Of a DNA stretch of 57,877 bases, positions 33,372 to 42,823 are shown piece by piece. The stretch lies in assembly GCA_038205115.1 (NCBI GenBank), contig JBBRCE010000032.1, positions 1 to 57,877 of the forward strand. The letters are read 5' to 3'. The notes beneath the pieces were generated by a model, which saw only the letters and a program-made list of their open reading frames with translations, made no database searches and was not told where the DNA came from. A program made the position numbers and the translations under genes. The stretch is from JBBRCE01 sp038205115. GTDB taxonomy: Bacteria > Planctomycetota > Planctomycetia > Pirellulales > JBBRCE01. Every line of letters starts with the position of its first letter. The stretch's first letter is position 1.

Positions 33372-34700
33372 TTAGGTGGTGAGTTCCCAACCTTTGCGAT
33401 AGTCTTTGCTGACGAATTTTGCCGCTTCAGGGCAGTTGGTCGCTTTGAGTTGCTGGGCGTTCCACTCGATTTTCTTGCCGGTGCGGAAGGCCACATTACC
33501 CAGCAGCACGGATTCAGTCAGCGCGCCAGAGTAATCGAAGTTACATGTGGTTGGATTACCATCGCGGCATGCTTTGAGCCACTCGCGATGATGACCGATC
33601 GACTTGGCAATGGTTTCGGCAGGCGGTTTGAAATCCATGAAATCGGTTTCGGGCAGCAACTTGTAACGGTCGTAATTCGAGAGCAACATGCCTTTACTGC
33701 CAACGAATAAACTGCCGCCACCGTGGCCAAGATTTTTGGGATCACCAATCGGAACATCGTGTACCTGCTTGGGGATCTTGGTGCCGTCGTACCAGTTGAG
33801 CGAGATGGCGGGCTGATCGCCGCGGGCGGCAAACTGGTAATGAACCTCCAGGCCCAACGGACAGGTTTCTGGATGCACTGCCGGCCCAAAGGCTTCGATC
33901 GTTGTGGGATGCCGCAGTCCTAACGCCCAGTAAGGCAAATCCATGTGATGGCAGGCCATGTCACCAATGTTGCCACCGCCAAAATCCCACCACTTTCGCC
34001 AGTTCTCTGGCAGATAAGTCGAGTGATACGGCCGCTGGGGCGCGGGTCCGAGCCACAAATCCCAATGAATGTATGGCGGCACCGGCGGCGTTTCTTTCGG
34101 TCGGTCGCCGCCACCCCAACTTCGCCCGGCCCAGCAATGCACTTCATTGACCGTGCCGATGGCACCGGACTGAATGACCTCGACCACGCGGCGATAATTA
34201 TCTTCGGCGTGAATTTGCGTGCCCATCTGTGTGGCCAGTTTGGATTTGGCCGCCGTCTCGGCAATCAAGCGTGCTTCGGCCACGGTATGCGTCAGCGGCT
34301 TTTCGCAATAAACGTGCTTGCCAGCTTTAAGCGCGGCCATGGTTGCCGGTGCATGGATGTGATCCGGCGTGGCGATCGTGACCGCGTCGATGCCCCGGTG
34401 ATCGAGTAGCTTACGGAAGTCGTTGTATGTCTCGGCTTTCGGAAATTCTTTTTTGACTTTATCGAGATACTTGTCGTCGATGTCGCAAAACGCCACGATG
34501 TTTTCGTGCTTGACGCTTTCGATGCTGTAACCCGCCTGGTGGGCCGTACCGATACAGCCGAGATCGAGCCGTTGGTTGGGCGATGTGCTGTCCTTTGCCG
34601 TGGCGCTACTGAAATAGCCCGCGCCAGCCAGTGACACACCAGCCAACCCGGAAAATTTAAGAAAGTCTCGGCGATGCAAACGATTTGAGCGCGAAGGCAT
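33372..34700 (-). CDS. Tat-exported Gfo/Idh/MocA-family oxidoreductase
   Basis: The 442-aa product has a twin-arginine signal (HRRDFLKFSGLAGVSLAGAGYF, about 9-30). The Rossmann fold follows, although the first Gly motif is altered (LGCIGTAHQAGY). The catalytic pair is CEKPLTHT (EKP) and, later, GDMACHHMDLPYW. Such exported oxidoreductases are expanded in planctomycetes and usually act on sugars or sugar derivatives. The cofactor would have to be bound before Tat export. The neighbouring gene in the same direction is the UDPGP-family enzyme, but the spacing of about 180 bases argues against tight coupling. Confidence 0.9.
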   Translation of the reverse strand: MPSRSNRLHRRDFLKFSGLAGVSLAGAGYFSSATAKDSTSPNQRLDLGCIGTAHQAGYSIESVKHENIVAFCDIDDKYLDKVKKEFPKAETYNDFRKLLDHRGIDAVTIATPDHIHAPATMAALKAGKHVYCEKPLTHTVAEARLIAETAAKSKLATQMGTQIHAEDNYRRVVEVIQSGAIGTVNEVHCWAGRSWGGGDRPKETPPVPPYIHWDLWLGPAPQRPYHSTYLPENWRKWWDFGGGNIGDMACHHMDLPYWALGLRHPTTIEAFGPAVHPETCPLGLEVHYQFAARGDQPAISLNWYDGTKIPKQVHDVPIGDPKNLGHGGGSLFVGSKGMLLSNYDRYKLLPETDFMDFKPPAETIAKSIGHHREWLKACRDGNPTTCNFDYSGALTESVLLGNVAFRTGKKIEWNAQQLKATNCPEAAKFVSKDYRKGWELTT

Positions 34701-34881
34701 GGTGGCGGTGCTCCCAGACGGCGGATTGGCAAGGCAGGAATGCCGCTCATCCTAACCGCTGGCCGCAGGTCAATCCACCAGTCGTGAAACGGCGAAATCC
34801 TAGAATCCTTGAGCGATGCAGTGCTCGCTGGCTGAGAAAATCTGGCAACGGAATCGCATTCTGCTTGCCGCGAATTGCTGC

Positions 34882-36276
34882 TCAACGGAAATAGCGCGCT
34901 CCCTCGATACGCTGTCCGACGGCGAGTTTCTGCGCAAGTTCTTGTGCGTCCAAGGCAAACGTCGGAGCGATTTCGACAATGGCGTCGTCGGCCACATCCG
35001 CGCCGGTAGTTTTGAGCCACTGGCGATGCAAGGCCGCCATCTGCGCTTGCACGGTCAGCGGCGAATCACGCTTGGCGCCGGCGGCATTTTTGACCGGCGC
35101 AAAGGCGACCGCTTCGTCAACTTCCACGGCAATTGGAGTGCGCGCTCGTGGCAGCAGATCGAAGATGAATCGCTCGAACTTGATGGCGTTTTCGACCGTC
35201 GGTTCGACAAGTAATCCGGCGTCATTGACGAACGGCACTTTCTTTTTGGCTCGATGAAAGGGCAACGCGTCGGCCGAATCCGCCGCCCGCGAAAGAAAAG
35301 CGGCGTCGAACAAATGCACGGCGATGTTGCCGGCCCACAGCGACAACGAACCATCAGCATTTCGCCGCTGGGCGACGTCTTCCGGCAAATCACTATATTC
35401 AATGATCCGGGCCTGCCCGCCGATCGATACAAAATTTCCGACTCGGTCCAGCGGCGTCTGCTTGGCCACAACCTGCGTGGAAAGTTCAGACTCGCTGAGC
35501 AAATGATAGCCCAGCAATTGCGGATCGCACATTTCCACCAGTGGATTATCCACCTGCAAGTAAAACAACTGCCGCAGACCGCGCCGCTGAAAATCGTCCA
35601 AGCCGCCACAGCGTTTGAGCGCGGCCAGCATGCCGCCGTGTCCGTCAGGACTCAGCGCCAGTGCGTGCCTGTCGGCCAGCAGCAACTTGCCGGTGGCCGC
35701 CTCAACCGCTGGCATCGTGCCTTGGCAGAAGACCGTCACGTCGTCGGGCGGCAGGCCAAAAAAATGTTTTTCGGTTAAGTAAGCCACGGTCTCGTCGTGC
35801 GTGGCGGGGCTGGTCATCACATACAGCGGAATCGCAACCGCATAACGCCGGCTGACCGCTAACACCTTTTCCAGCAAGATTTCGAACAACGTGGCGCCGG
35901 AAACTGGACCAATGGGAAACATGCCCTTGGGGTGCGGAAAGCCGAGTCGCGTGCCCTGCCCACCGGCCACGAGCAGCACACCAAGTTTTCCGTCGGCCAG
36001 CGCGGCCTGCCCGCGCGATTGAGCTTGTTGCACCGAAAAACGATTGTTTCCGTCGAGCCGAAAGGCTTGCGGCGGCGCGGCTTGTGCTGCCATAACGGCC
36101 AGGTTTTCCTGCTCGCGATGTTCACCGCTCAGACTTTCGAGTTGTGCAAAATCGATCGTAGCAATCTGCGCCACGATCTGCTCTTGCGCTGCGTCGTCCA
36201 ATTGGTCCCAAAACGACAGCAAATGATGCTGCGACGTCGGAAGCTGCTCCAGCAGCGCGCGCTTGTTATTCGCCAT
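34882..36276 (-). CDS. UDPGP-family uridylyltransferase (UAP/AGX type)
   Basis: ATG 36276 gives 464 aa; a TTG three codons earlier is less likely. The nucleotide-binding signature is LLVAGGQGTRLGFPHPKGMFPIG (starting near residue 102), followed by PLYVMTSPATHDET, SPDGHGGMLAAL and FYLQVDNPLVEM, where the Asp is a metal ligand. The family makes UDP-GlcNAc, UDP-GalNAc or UDP-glucose from UTP and a sugar 1-phosphate. The pattern is closest to eukaryotic UDP-GlcNAc pyrophosphorylase rather than bacterial GlmU. The exact sugar is uncertain. A small membrane protein gene lies 16 bases upstream, suggesting co-transcription. Confidence 0.88.
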   Translation of the reverse strand: MANNKRALLEQLPTSQHHLLSFWDQLDDAAQEQIVAQIATIDFAQLESLSGEHREQENLAVMAAQAAPPQAFRLDGNNRFSVQQAQSRGQAALADGKLGVLLVAGGQGTRLGFPHPKGMFPIGPVSGATLFEILLEKVLAVSRRYAVAIPLYVMTSPATHDETVAYLTEKHFFGLPPDDVTVFCQGTMPAVEAATGKLLLADRHALALSPDGHGGMLAALKRCGGLDDFQRRGLRQLFYLQVDNPLVEMCDPQLLGYHLLSESELSTQVVAKQTPLDRVGNFVSIGGQARIIEYSDLPEDVAQRRNADGSLSLWAGNIAVHLFDAAFLSRAADSADALPFHRAKKKVPFVNDAGLLVEPTVENAIKFERFIFDLLPRARTPIAVEVDEAVAFAPVKNAAGAKRDSPLTVQAQMAALHRQWLKTTGADVADDAIVEIAPTFALDAQELAQKLAVGQRIEGARYFR

Positions 36277-36292
36277 AAGTTGCAAGAATGCG

Positions 36293-36820
36293 TTAGGGCT
36301 GCGATGGGTTGGGACGGGTGGCGTCGTCGATCACGTCTTGAATGGCGCCGGCGATGTCTTTGGTCAGCAGCGCCACGCGCGAGCCGCAGCCAACGGTTTG
36401 CTTTTGTGGGTTGACCAAAATCGTTGCCGAACGATCGTCTTTGCTGAACTTCAAGGCGTAAGCCCACGACGGGCTGGCCGGCGGGTTGGCATCGAACTGA
36501 AAGCTGGAGTTCTCCAAAAGCGCCCGCGGCAGATGGAGCATGCCGCGCGCCGTGGTCACGTCAAGTCGGTCTGTTATTGGATACGAGGCGTTTGCGAACT
36601 TCACTCGCTGATCTTCCGGTGCAGAGCTTGCCGACGCTGCGGCCTGCGCATCCAACACCAGCAGTTCGATACGCTGATTGGCAATCATGAGTTCCGACGT
36701 GTCGCGGCCCCAGAACTCTACGGCGCGCGCCGATCGCCAGCTTTTGTAGACGACGGCAAACAGCGCCAGCGAAAATCCCATGACCAAAATCGCGACGATG
36801 GCAACTTTTCCGCGATTCAT
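36293..36820 (-). CDS. Membrane-anchored protein of unknown function
   Basis: The 175-aa product has one N-terminal helix (VAIVAILVMGFSLALFAVVY, about 6-25) followed by a soluble domain with FWGRDTSELMIANQRIELLVLDAQ and DVTTARGMLHLPRALL. The anchor has no cleavage site, so the domain should be exposed in the periplasm. No known motif is visible. The stop lies 16 bases before the UDPGP-family gene on the same strand, so the two genes probably share a transcript. Confidence 0.7.
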   Translation of the reverse strand: MNRGKVAIVAILVMGFSLALFAVVYKSWRSARAVEFWGRDTSELMIANQRIELLVLDAQAAASASSAPEDQRVKFANASYPITDRLDVTTARGMLHLPRALLENSSFQFDANPPASPSWAYALKFSKDDRSATILVNPQKQTVGCGSRVALLTKDIAGAIQDVIDDATRPNPSQP

Positions 36821-37116
36821 AAATTCGTTTACTAACCGCAGGGCTAACTGCCAAAATCAAGCACTGGAAACCGTCAAAACCGCTTCCGTCATCTGCCAGC
36901 GTAACCGATTTTGCGACTCCTGGCGATGGCTGGGATTTGCCGCTCGTCACACGCAAATGGCCATTTGCCGCCGCAAACGCGGCCGGTATACTGGAACTGA
37001 GCTGCCGCCTGGGAGCCGCAATTTGCAACCCGTTTTCATCGTTCCAACGTCGCCTGGCGGCTGCCAAGTTGGCCCGCTCCCCGCGCAATGGCGTTGGCGC
37101 CGCTTTGAGTTTTTTC

Positions 37117-37338
37117 ATGCCCAATGAGTTTGATCCCTACCGCGAAGCCCTGGTTGTTGAAACGGCCACCGTTTGGCCCGACGAATACGAAGGTTGGGAA
37201 ACCACCGATCGACATCGAGTCGACCGCCTGCTGCACCAGAATCCGCAGAACGCGTCCGAATTGCAGTACGTGCGACAACATACGGGATTTTGCCGTCAAA
37301 TCACTGTAACCAGCGACGATATCAACCGGCTGGGCTAA
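37117..37338 (+). CDS. Small conserved acidic protein, unknown function
   Basis: The product is 73 aa from ATG 37117 (MPNEFDPYREALVVET). The pattern of Glu/Asp residues with WPDEYEGW and a basic end (RHRVDRLLHQNPQN) is regular and protein-like, and an upstream in-frame extension to 36937 has poor character. It precedes aroB on the same strand, with its stop about 160 bases before the aroB start. It has no signal or membrane segment. It may be lineage-restricted. Confidence 0.6.
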   Translation: MPNEFDPYREALVVETATVWPDEYEGWETTDRHRVDRLLHQNPQNASELQYVRQHTGFCRQITVTSDDINRLG

Positions 37339-37499
37339 CATGCTTTGCCGATCTCTTCGCCCGGACGATTGGGCGAATGGATCGCGACCTGCGAGTCGCA
37401 AAAACGATCGTTTGGCTTGACGTTCGCTCGCCCAACGTGGCAAGCGTCAGGCTTGCATCCTTCACACACCCCTTCGATCCACGGATGGAACCCACCGCC

Positions 37500-38594
<1,095 letters not shown>

Positions 38595-38648
38595 GGCGCG
38601 CGAAGCAGCGGTTTCTTGTCTTCGCACGATTACCCCACGCCGTCGCGG

Positions 38649-38678
38649 GGAAGCCGCAGCAAAAATGCCGCGGCTTCC
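38649..38678. terminator. Hairpin between converging aroB and the exported-protein gene
   Basis: GGAAGCCGC (38649-38657) pairs perfectly with GCGGCTTCC (38670-38678) over a 12-nt loop. It lies in the 113-base space between two converging stops. No long T-run follows on either strand, so it is only a possible bidirectional terminator. Confidence 0.4.
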
Positions 38679-38707
38679 GTACGGGGCAACAGACCGCCAG
38701 ACCGAAC

Positions 38708-39190
38708 TTATTTCAGTTCGACCTGAATTCGCGTGACCTTGTTGTCTTTGTCGAACACGACCCAAAACACGGCGTCGTCGTCTTTGAGTTCCCAGCCGAG
38801 ATCCTCGACTTCTTCTTTGTTCTTTTCCGCGTGATCGGCGGCGCCCATCGCTTTGAGCACTTTATCGCGGCCGTCGCCAATGGAAACACCGCGAACCGCG
38901 CCTTTCCAATCCGCCCAGAAGAAGCAAACGGTCACGGTCTTGTCGCGGACTTGAAATCCGTACTCGCCGTACGACAACTTGACGCTGTCTTGGTCGACGT
39001 CGCTGCCCCGCACGGCCACTAAGTCGTCAGGCGTGCCGAACTTCGAAAACACTTTGGCCAGCCGCGCGCCGCACATTTCGGAAATCGATTTGTCGCTGGG
39101 CGGCGCTTTGGCCGCAGCGGCCGGCTGTGCCATAACCAGCGAAACCGAACCACAGGCAACCAGCAGGGCAATTGAAACACTTCGCAGCAT
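38708..39190 (-). CDS. Exported small protein, function unknown
   Basis: ATG 39190 gives 160 aa after a GGGAG site on the minus strand. A signal peptide covers about 1-22 (SVSIALLVACGSVSLVMAQPA). The mature domain of about 130 residues has FGTPDDLVAVRGSDVDQD, YGFQVRDKTVTVCFFWADW and a short charged C-terminal segment ending VTRIQVELK. The beta-rich pattern with paired aromatic residues resembles small periplasmic domains. No catalytic motif is visible. Confidence 0.7.
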   Translation of the reverse strand: MLRSVSIALLVACGSVSLVMAQPAAAAKAPPSDKSISEMCGARLAKVFSKFGTPDDLVAVRGSDVDQDSVKLSYGEYGFQVRDKTVTVCFFWADWKGAVRGVSIGDGRDKVLKAMGAADHAEKNKEEVEDLGWELKDDDAVFWVVFDKDNKVTRIQVELK

Positions 39191-39706
39191 GACCACAAAC
39201 TCCCAGCGAGAACAAAGGTGAACCAATCCGTGTTGAGCAACTCCTCGGCCGTGGATTCAACCCCAGCCAACGCGGCAAGTGCCGCTCTCAGGCACGATTA
39301 TCGTTGAAGAATCGGCCGCCACAACCCAATATGCCGCGGAGATGGCAACTGTCGCGCAAATGTGAAACGTGTCACGCGGCCGAGAAATGGGCAAATACTC
39401 GCAAAAAGCCCTGCAAAACCGGCCTTTCTGCCCGCCCCGACGCGCGCGACTCGCGGCGAAATCATCACACCCGCATGACAGTCAAGATCGCGCGAAAGCA
39501 CTGAAAGCGAAAATTCGCAATCTCGTTACACATTACGCAGTAATCACTTGCGACTTGATTTTGGAGAATATCGATTTGAAAATTCGATTTGGCATCAACA
39601 CTGCTTATAGGCTGCATCGTCAAAACGCTTCGCAATCGCCGGTTCCGAGCGAATCGATAGACCAAAACAATCACCAAGTTGAACCGCAGAAATAAGGGAA
39701 CATGTC
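39191..39706. other. Upstream region of the second P-II gene
   Basis: About 515 bases separate two divergent genes. No convincing small gene is visible. A GG-N10-GC pair at 39343-39358 (TGGCAACTGTCGCGCA) could be a weak sigma-54-type -24/-12 element, as expected for a nitrogen-regulated gene, but it is about 350 bases from the start codon. Confidence 0.35.
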
Positions 39707-40045
39707 ATGCGTAAGATCGAAGCCATCATTCGCCATTTCAAACTGGAAGAAGTCAAAGACGCCCTGAACGCCAAAAACGTTCAAGGCATGACGGTCACGG
39801 AAGTTCGCGGTTTCGGCCGCCAGAAGGGCCATACCGAAACGTACCGCGGTGCCGAGTACGCCGTGGACTTCCTGCCCAAGGTCAAAGTCGAAGTCGTTGT
39901 CGATTCCAAGGATTCGCAAGCGGTGGTCGACACGATCATCCAAGCCGCTCGCACCGGCCAAGTGGGCGACGGCAAGATTTTCATCACCGAGCTGGTCGAC
40001 ACCATCCGCATCCGCACCGGCGAAACCTCGCGTGCCGCGGTCTAA
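39707..40045 (+). CDS. glnK: Second nitrogen regulatory protein P-II
   Basis: The 112-aa product starts after AAGGGA. All P-II signatures are intact: GFGRQKGHTETYRG, Tyr51 in GAEYAVD, TGQVGDGKIFI and the RIRTGE tail. It differs from the paralogue at 11169-11507 mainly in the T-loop flanks and the region 66-75. It is not next to an amt gene, so glnK is a convenience name only. It may serve a different target or growth condition, and GlnD could modify both. Confidence 0.94.
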   Translation: MRKIEAIIRHFKLEEVKDALNAKNVQGMTVTEVRGFGRQKGHTETYRGAEYAVDFLPKVKVEVVVDSKDSQAVVDTIIQAARTGQVGDGKIFITELVDTIRIRTGETSRAAV

Positions 40046-40083
40046 GTGGGCACACCAGTTTGCAAGGTACACACGTTAGGCAG

Positions 40084-40116
40084 AAAAGCGGCTGGCGCAA
40101 GCCCGCCGCTTTTTTT
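40084..40116 (+). terminator. Intrinsic terminator downstream of the second P-II gene
   Basis: AAAAGCGGC (40084-40092) pairs with GCCGCTTTT (40105-40113), and the run continues as TTTTTTT. It starts 38 bases after the P-II stop and has the classic stem and U-tract layout. Confidence 0.85.
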
Positions 40117-40191
40117 ATGCGCTCAATTCGCCGAAGCAGATCTGGTCGGCCATTGCGGTTGCCGCCGAACGACATTGCCATCGATCCAATC

Positions 40192-42075
40192 TTAAGAACT
40201 TGCGGCCACCTCGGACGCTCGCTGCGGAACCATCAGTCCCACGTTCAGATCGCTGAGTTTACCGAGTTCGCGCTGAAAGCCCGCCAGATCGGCTTGAACG
40301 CGTAATAACCGCTGGTCGTGAACACGAATCTGATCGACGACGGCCGTCATGTCCGCGGCGAGTCCGATCATCAAGTTGTCGGCGACGATCTGATCCACCA
40401 CATGCATCAGCCTGCGTTTCAAACCGGCCGAGAGAATCATCAGCAAACCCGAGCGTAGCAGCCAGCCAATCACAACCACCCAGGCCGCGCCGTACAGAAT
40501 GAAGTTCCAGTCCATCAGCGGCTTCTGCAGCCAGAGATGCTCGTAAAAGAAGTTGTAGCCCAAGCGACCCACCAAATACGCGGGCAACATCACAAAAACA
40601 AGTTCCATCAGCCAATGGACTTTGCCTGCCCGCTGGGCCACGCGTCGGCGTGTTTCTTCGACCACCGCATCGTCGAGCCGACGTTGCAGACGGGCCGCCA
40701 AATCGTCGAGCGTCTGCTGGGTAAACCGATCGCGCCGCGCGCCGCGCTGCGTCTCGATCCCTGCATCCAACTGTGCTGCAATGGCGTAACCTTCCAGCAC
40801 GCTCCGCGCTTGCGCAACGTCCACCGCCGAAATTCCCAGCTCGCTGCCCGTGGGATTGAGCGATCGCTCGTCGCGGTACTGATCGACCAGCGTTTTTGCG
40901 GTTCCCGCAGCCGCGACCGCGCCAGCCACGGTCAGTTGCGTGATGGTGCGGGCGCGGGCCAGCGGTATCCAAACCAGCAGCCCGGTCAGTCCGTTGAGCA
41001 AGCGAAAGAAGCTGGCGAGCAAACCCCAGCCCCATTTGGCGTAGACTTGTTCGAGCAATTTTGCCCGCCAAAGATTGCCTGCGCCACTGAGATGCTGTGC
41101 GAGTCGCGTGCGAATCGCCTGCTGCAGCGAGAGTTGCTCGGCGGCGATCGATCGCTCGAGCTCCAGCAATTTGGGTGTGGCGTCGTCGATGAATTCGCGA
41201 ATTCGCGAAATCAGCCAACCGCACAGGCCAAGCACGTTGGCCCGTTGAATGCGATGCCGCGCGCGACTGGCCAATTGATGTTGCAACAGCGTGGCAAACT
41301 GCTGAAACTCATCTTCGGCCGGTTGATGCTGTGCATGAGCGTTGATGGCCGCTTCGGAATCGAGCCGAAAAATTCGCGGAACCTCAAAGCCTACGGCCGC
41401 CAGCGTCTGCTGCCAGTGGCGGCGCGTGTCTTCTTCGCGATCGGCGTGCGACTGGACAAAGACCGTGCAGCGGCCCGGCGCGTGACGCAGCAGTTCTTCG
41501 GTCACGATTTGCGAGCGATACTTTTGGCCGGTGGCCACGAGCACCATCACGTCGCAATGCGGCAGCACGCGACGCATGATGTCGCGGTTGCGATTGGCGT
41601 CGTCGCTGCCGGCTTGCTCTTGCGTGTCCGGATCGGGACAGTCGATGAGTAGCATGTTCTTCAGCAGCGGCAGATCGCGGCGATGCACAATGATCTGCTC
41701 TTCCGGAAAGCCGAGGAACTCCACGTCCACATTCGGGGCGCAAACAATTTCCGGCCGCGTGGTGGTCGGACGCTGCTGATTGCTGGCCCGGCAAACGCAT
41801 TCGCCCACCAGCGCGTTGATCAGCGTGCTTTTGCCAACTCCGGTGCCGCCGATGAATCCCACAACCAGCACGCCGTCGCTACGCAGTTGAATCTTTCGTA
41901 ATTCCGGTTCGAAGCGTTCGATCAGACCGCGCGCCCGCACATAGGGTTGCCACGCCGGCGCCTCGGCGCCCCAGCGATGAAGCTGATCGATCAAGCCGGC
42001 GAAATCCGCTAATTGGCTGGCTTCTTGCCAGGCTTCCGGCGTCAGCAATTCGGCCCGAGACGGTTGGCTGCTCAT
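40192..42075 (-). CDS. Dynamin-like membrane GTPase
   Basis: The 627-aa product begins at ATG 42075. The P-loop is GFIGGTGVGKSTLINAL (about 73-88). Switch I Thr residues are in RPTTTRPE. G3 is DCPDPD instead of the usual DTPG, and the G4 base-recognition motif is unclear: VFVQSHADRE where N/TKxD is expected. The C-terminal half is helical with amphipathic and hydrophobic segments (FRLLNGLTGLLVWIPLA, VFVMLPAYLVGRLGYNFF and AAWVVVIGWLLRSGLLMIL). That arrangement suits a membrane-remodelling or membrane-bound GTPase. The noncanonical G3/G4 leaves nucleotide specificity open. No clear operon partner is present. Confidence 0.8.
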   Translation of the reverse strand: MSSQPSRAELLTPEAWQEASQLADFAGLIDQLHRWGAEAPAWQPYVRARGLIERFEPELRKIQLRSDGVLVVGFIGGTGVGKSTLINALVGECVCRASNQQRPTTTRPEIVCAPNVDVEFLGFPEEQIIVHRRDLPLLKNMLLIDCPDPDTQEQAGSDDANRNRDIMRRVLPHCDVMVLVATGQKYRSQIVTEELLRHAPGRCTVFVQSHADREEDTRRHWQQTLAAVGFEVPRIFRLDSEAAINAHAQHQPAEDEFQQFATLLQHQLASRARHRIQRANVLGLCGWLISRIREFIDDATPKLLELERSIAAEQLSLQQAIRTRLAQHLSGAGNLWRAKLLEQVYAKWGWGLLASFFRLLNGLTGLLVWIPLARARTITQLTVAGAVAAAGTAKTLVDQYRDERSLNPTGSELGISAVDVAQARSVLEGYAIAAQLDAGIETQRGARRDRFTQQTLDDLAARLQRRLDDAVVEETRRRVAQRAGKVHWLMELVFVMLPAYLVGRLGYNFFYEHLWLQKPLMDWNFILYGAAWVVVIGWLLRSGLLMILSAGLKRRLMHVVDQIVADNLMIGLAADMTAVVDQIRVHDQRLLRVQADLAGFQRELGKLSDLNVGLMVPQRASEVAASS

Positions 42076-42112
42076 TCATCCATTTCCGGGGAACCCAATT
42101 GCGAGCCACCAT

Positions 42113-42574
42113 TTACCAATAGTAGCCGCGCGGCGGCAAATACCACGACTGCCCATAATACCAGCGCGACGCGCCGGGACTATAGCCCGGATCAACCGCT
42201 TCCGGCGGAGCATTGTATCCGCCCCAAGGGCCAGCGCTTTGGCTGCCATAATAACCGCCCCAGTTGCCGTAGTATCCGCCATATCCGCCGTAACCATATC
42301 CGCCGTGACCGTAGCCATATGAGAAACTCGGATAGCCGGCGAATCCCCCAGGGTAGCCTCCGTAGTAACCCCACGGCACAAACGCCGGTGGAGCGGGCGG
42401 CGGCGGCCGATCCGCTTCAGGCTCGTAACTGCCATACCGACGCTGCGGCAAGCAGCTATCACAAGTCGAGTAGCCGACAGCCGGCGCGTCATTTTGGGCG
42501 CGCGCAATTTCGCCTGGCAACGCAATCAACAGTGCCGCGGAGGCAATCCACAGGGCATTTCGTTCGATCAACAT
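42113..42574 (-). CDS. Exported Gly/Tyr/Pro-rich protein
   Basis: ATG 42574 gives 153 aa. A signal peptide covers about 1-26 (LWIASAALLIALPGEIARAQ), then a Cys-containing segment (YSTCDSCLPQR) and a Pro-rich linker (RPPPPAPPAFVPWG). The rest is dominated by Gly and Tyr in GYGYGGYGGYYGNWGGYYG-like runs. Such low-complexity proteins are often surface, spore-coat-like or matrix proteins; no known domain is visible. Two Cys in CDSC could form a disulfide. The stop lies 37 bases before the GTPase start. Confidence 0.7.
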   Translation of the reverse strand: MLIERNALWIASAALLIALPGEIARAQNDAPAVGYSTCDSCLPQRRYGSYEPEADRPPPPAPPAFVPWGYYGGYPGGFAGYPSFSYGYGHGGYGYGGYGGYYGNWGGYYGSQSAGPWGGYNAPPEAVDPGYSPGASRWYYGQSWYLPPRGYYW

Positions 42575-42823
42575 GGCAGCCAAGGGAGCCTCTGACGAGG
42601 AAAAAACGGCGCGGAAATGTGAAGCATCGACTTCCTTTTATGATAATTGCCCGCGTTGGAGGATGTCAGAAAAAACCATGTTTCTGTCGAATGCTGGGAG
42701 CGGCTTGACCCGCTGCTATGCAGCTTATAGCATGCGGTTGTCGCGTTTCTTGTGTCTGCTGACAGCCAGTCGAGTTCCGATCTGTCGGGCGCTGCTGTTG
42801 GAGATTGTCGATTTTACGAGGAC

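Noticed and set aside
39343..39358. Sigma-54-like GG-N10-GC element
   Set aside because: The -12 part deviates from TTGC and it is about 350 bases from the P-II start; recorded only as a weak possibility.
40537..41652. 371-residue plus-strand frame
   Set aside because: It is antisense to the GTPase gene, whose motifs are unmistakable.
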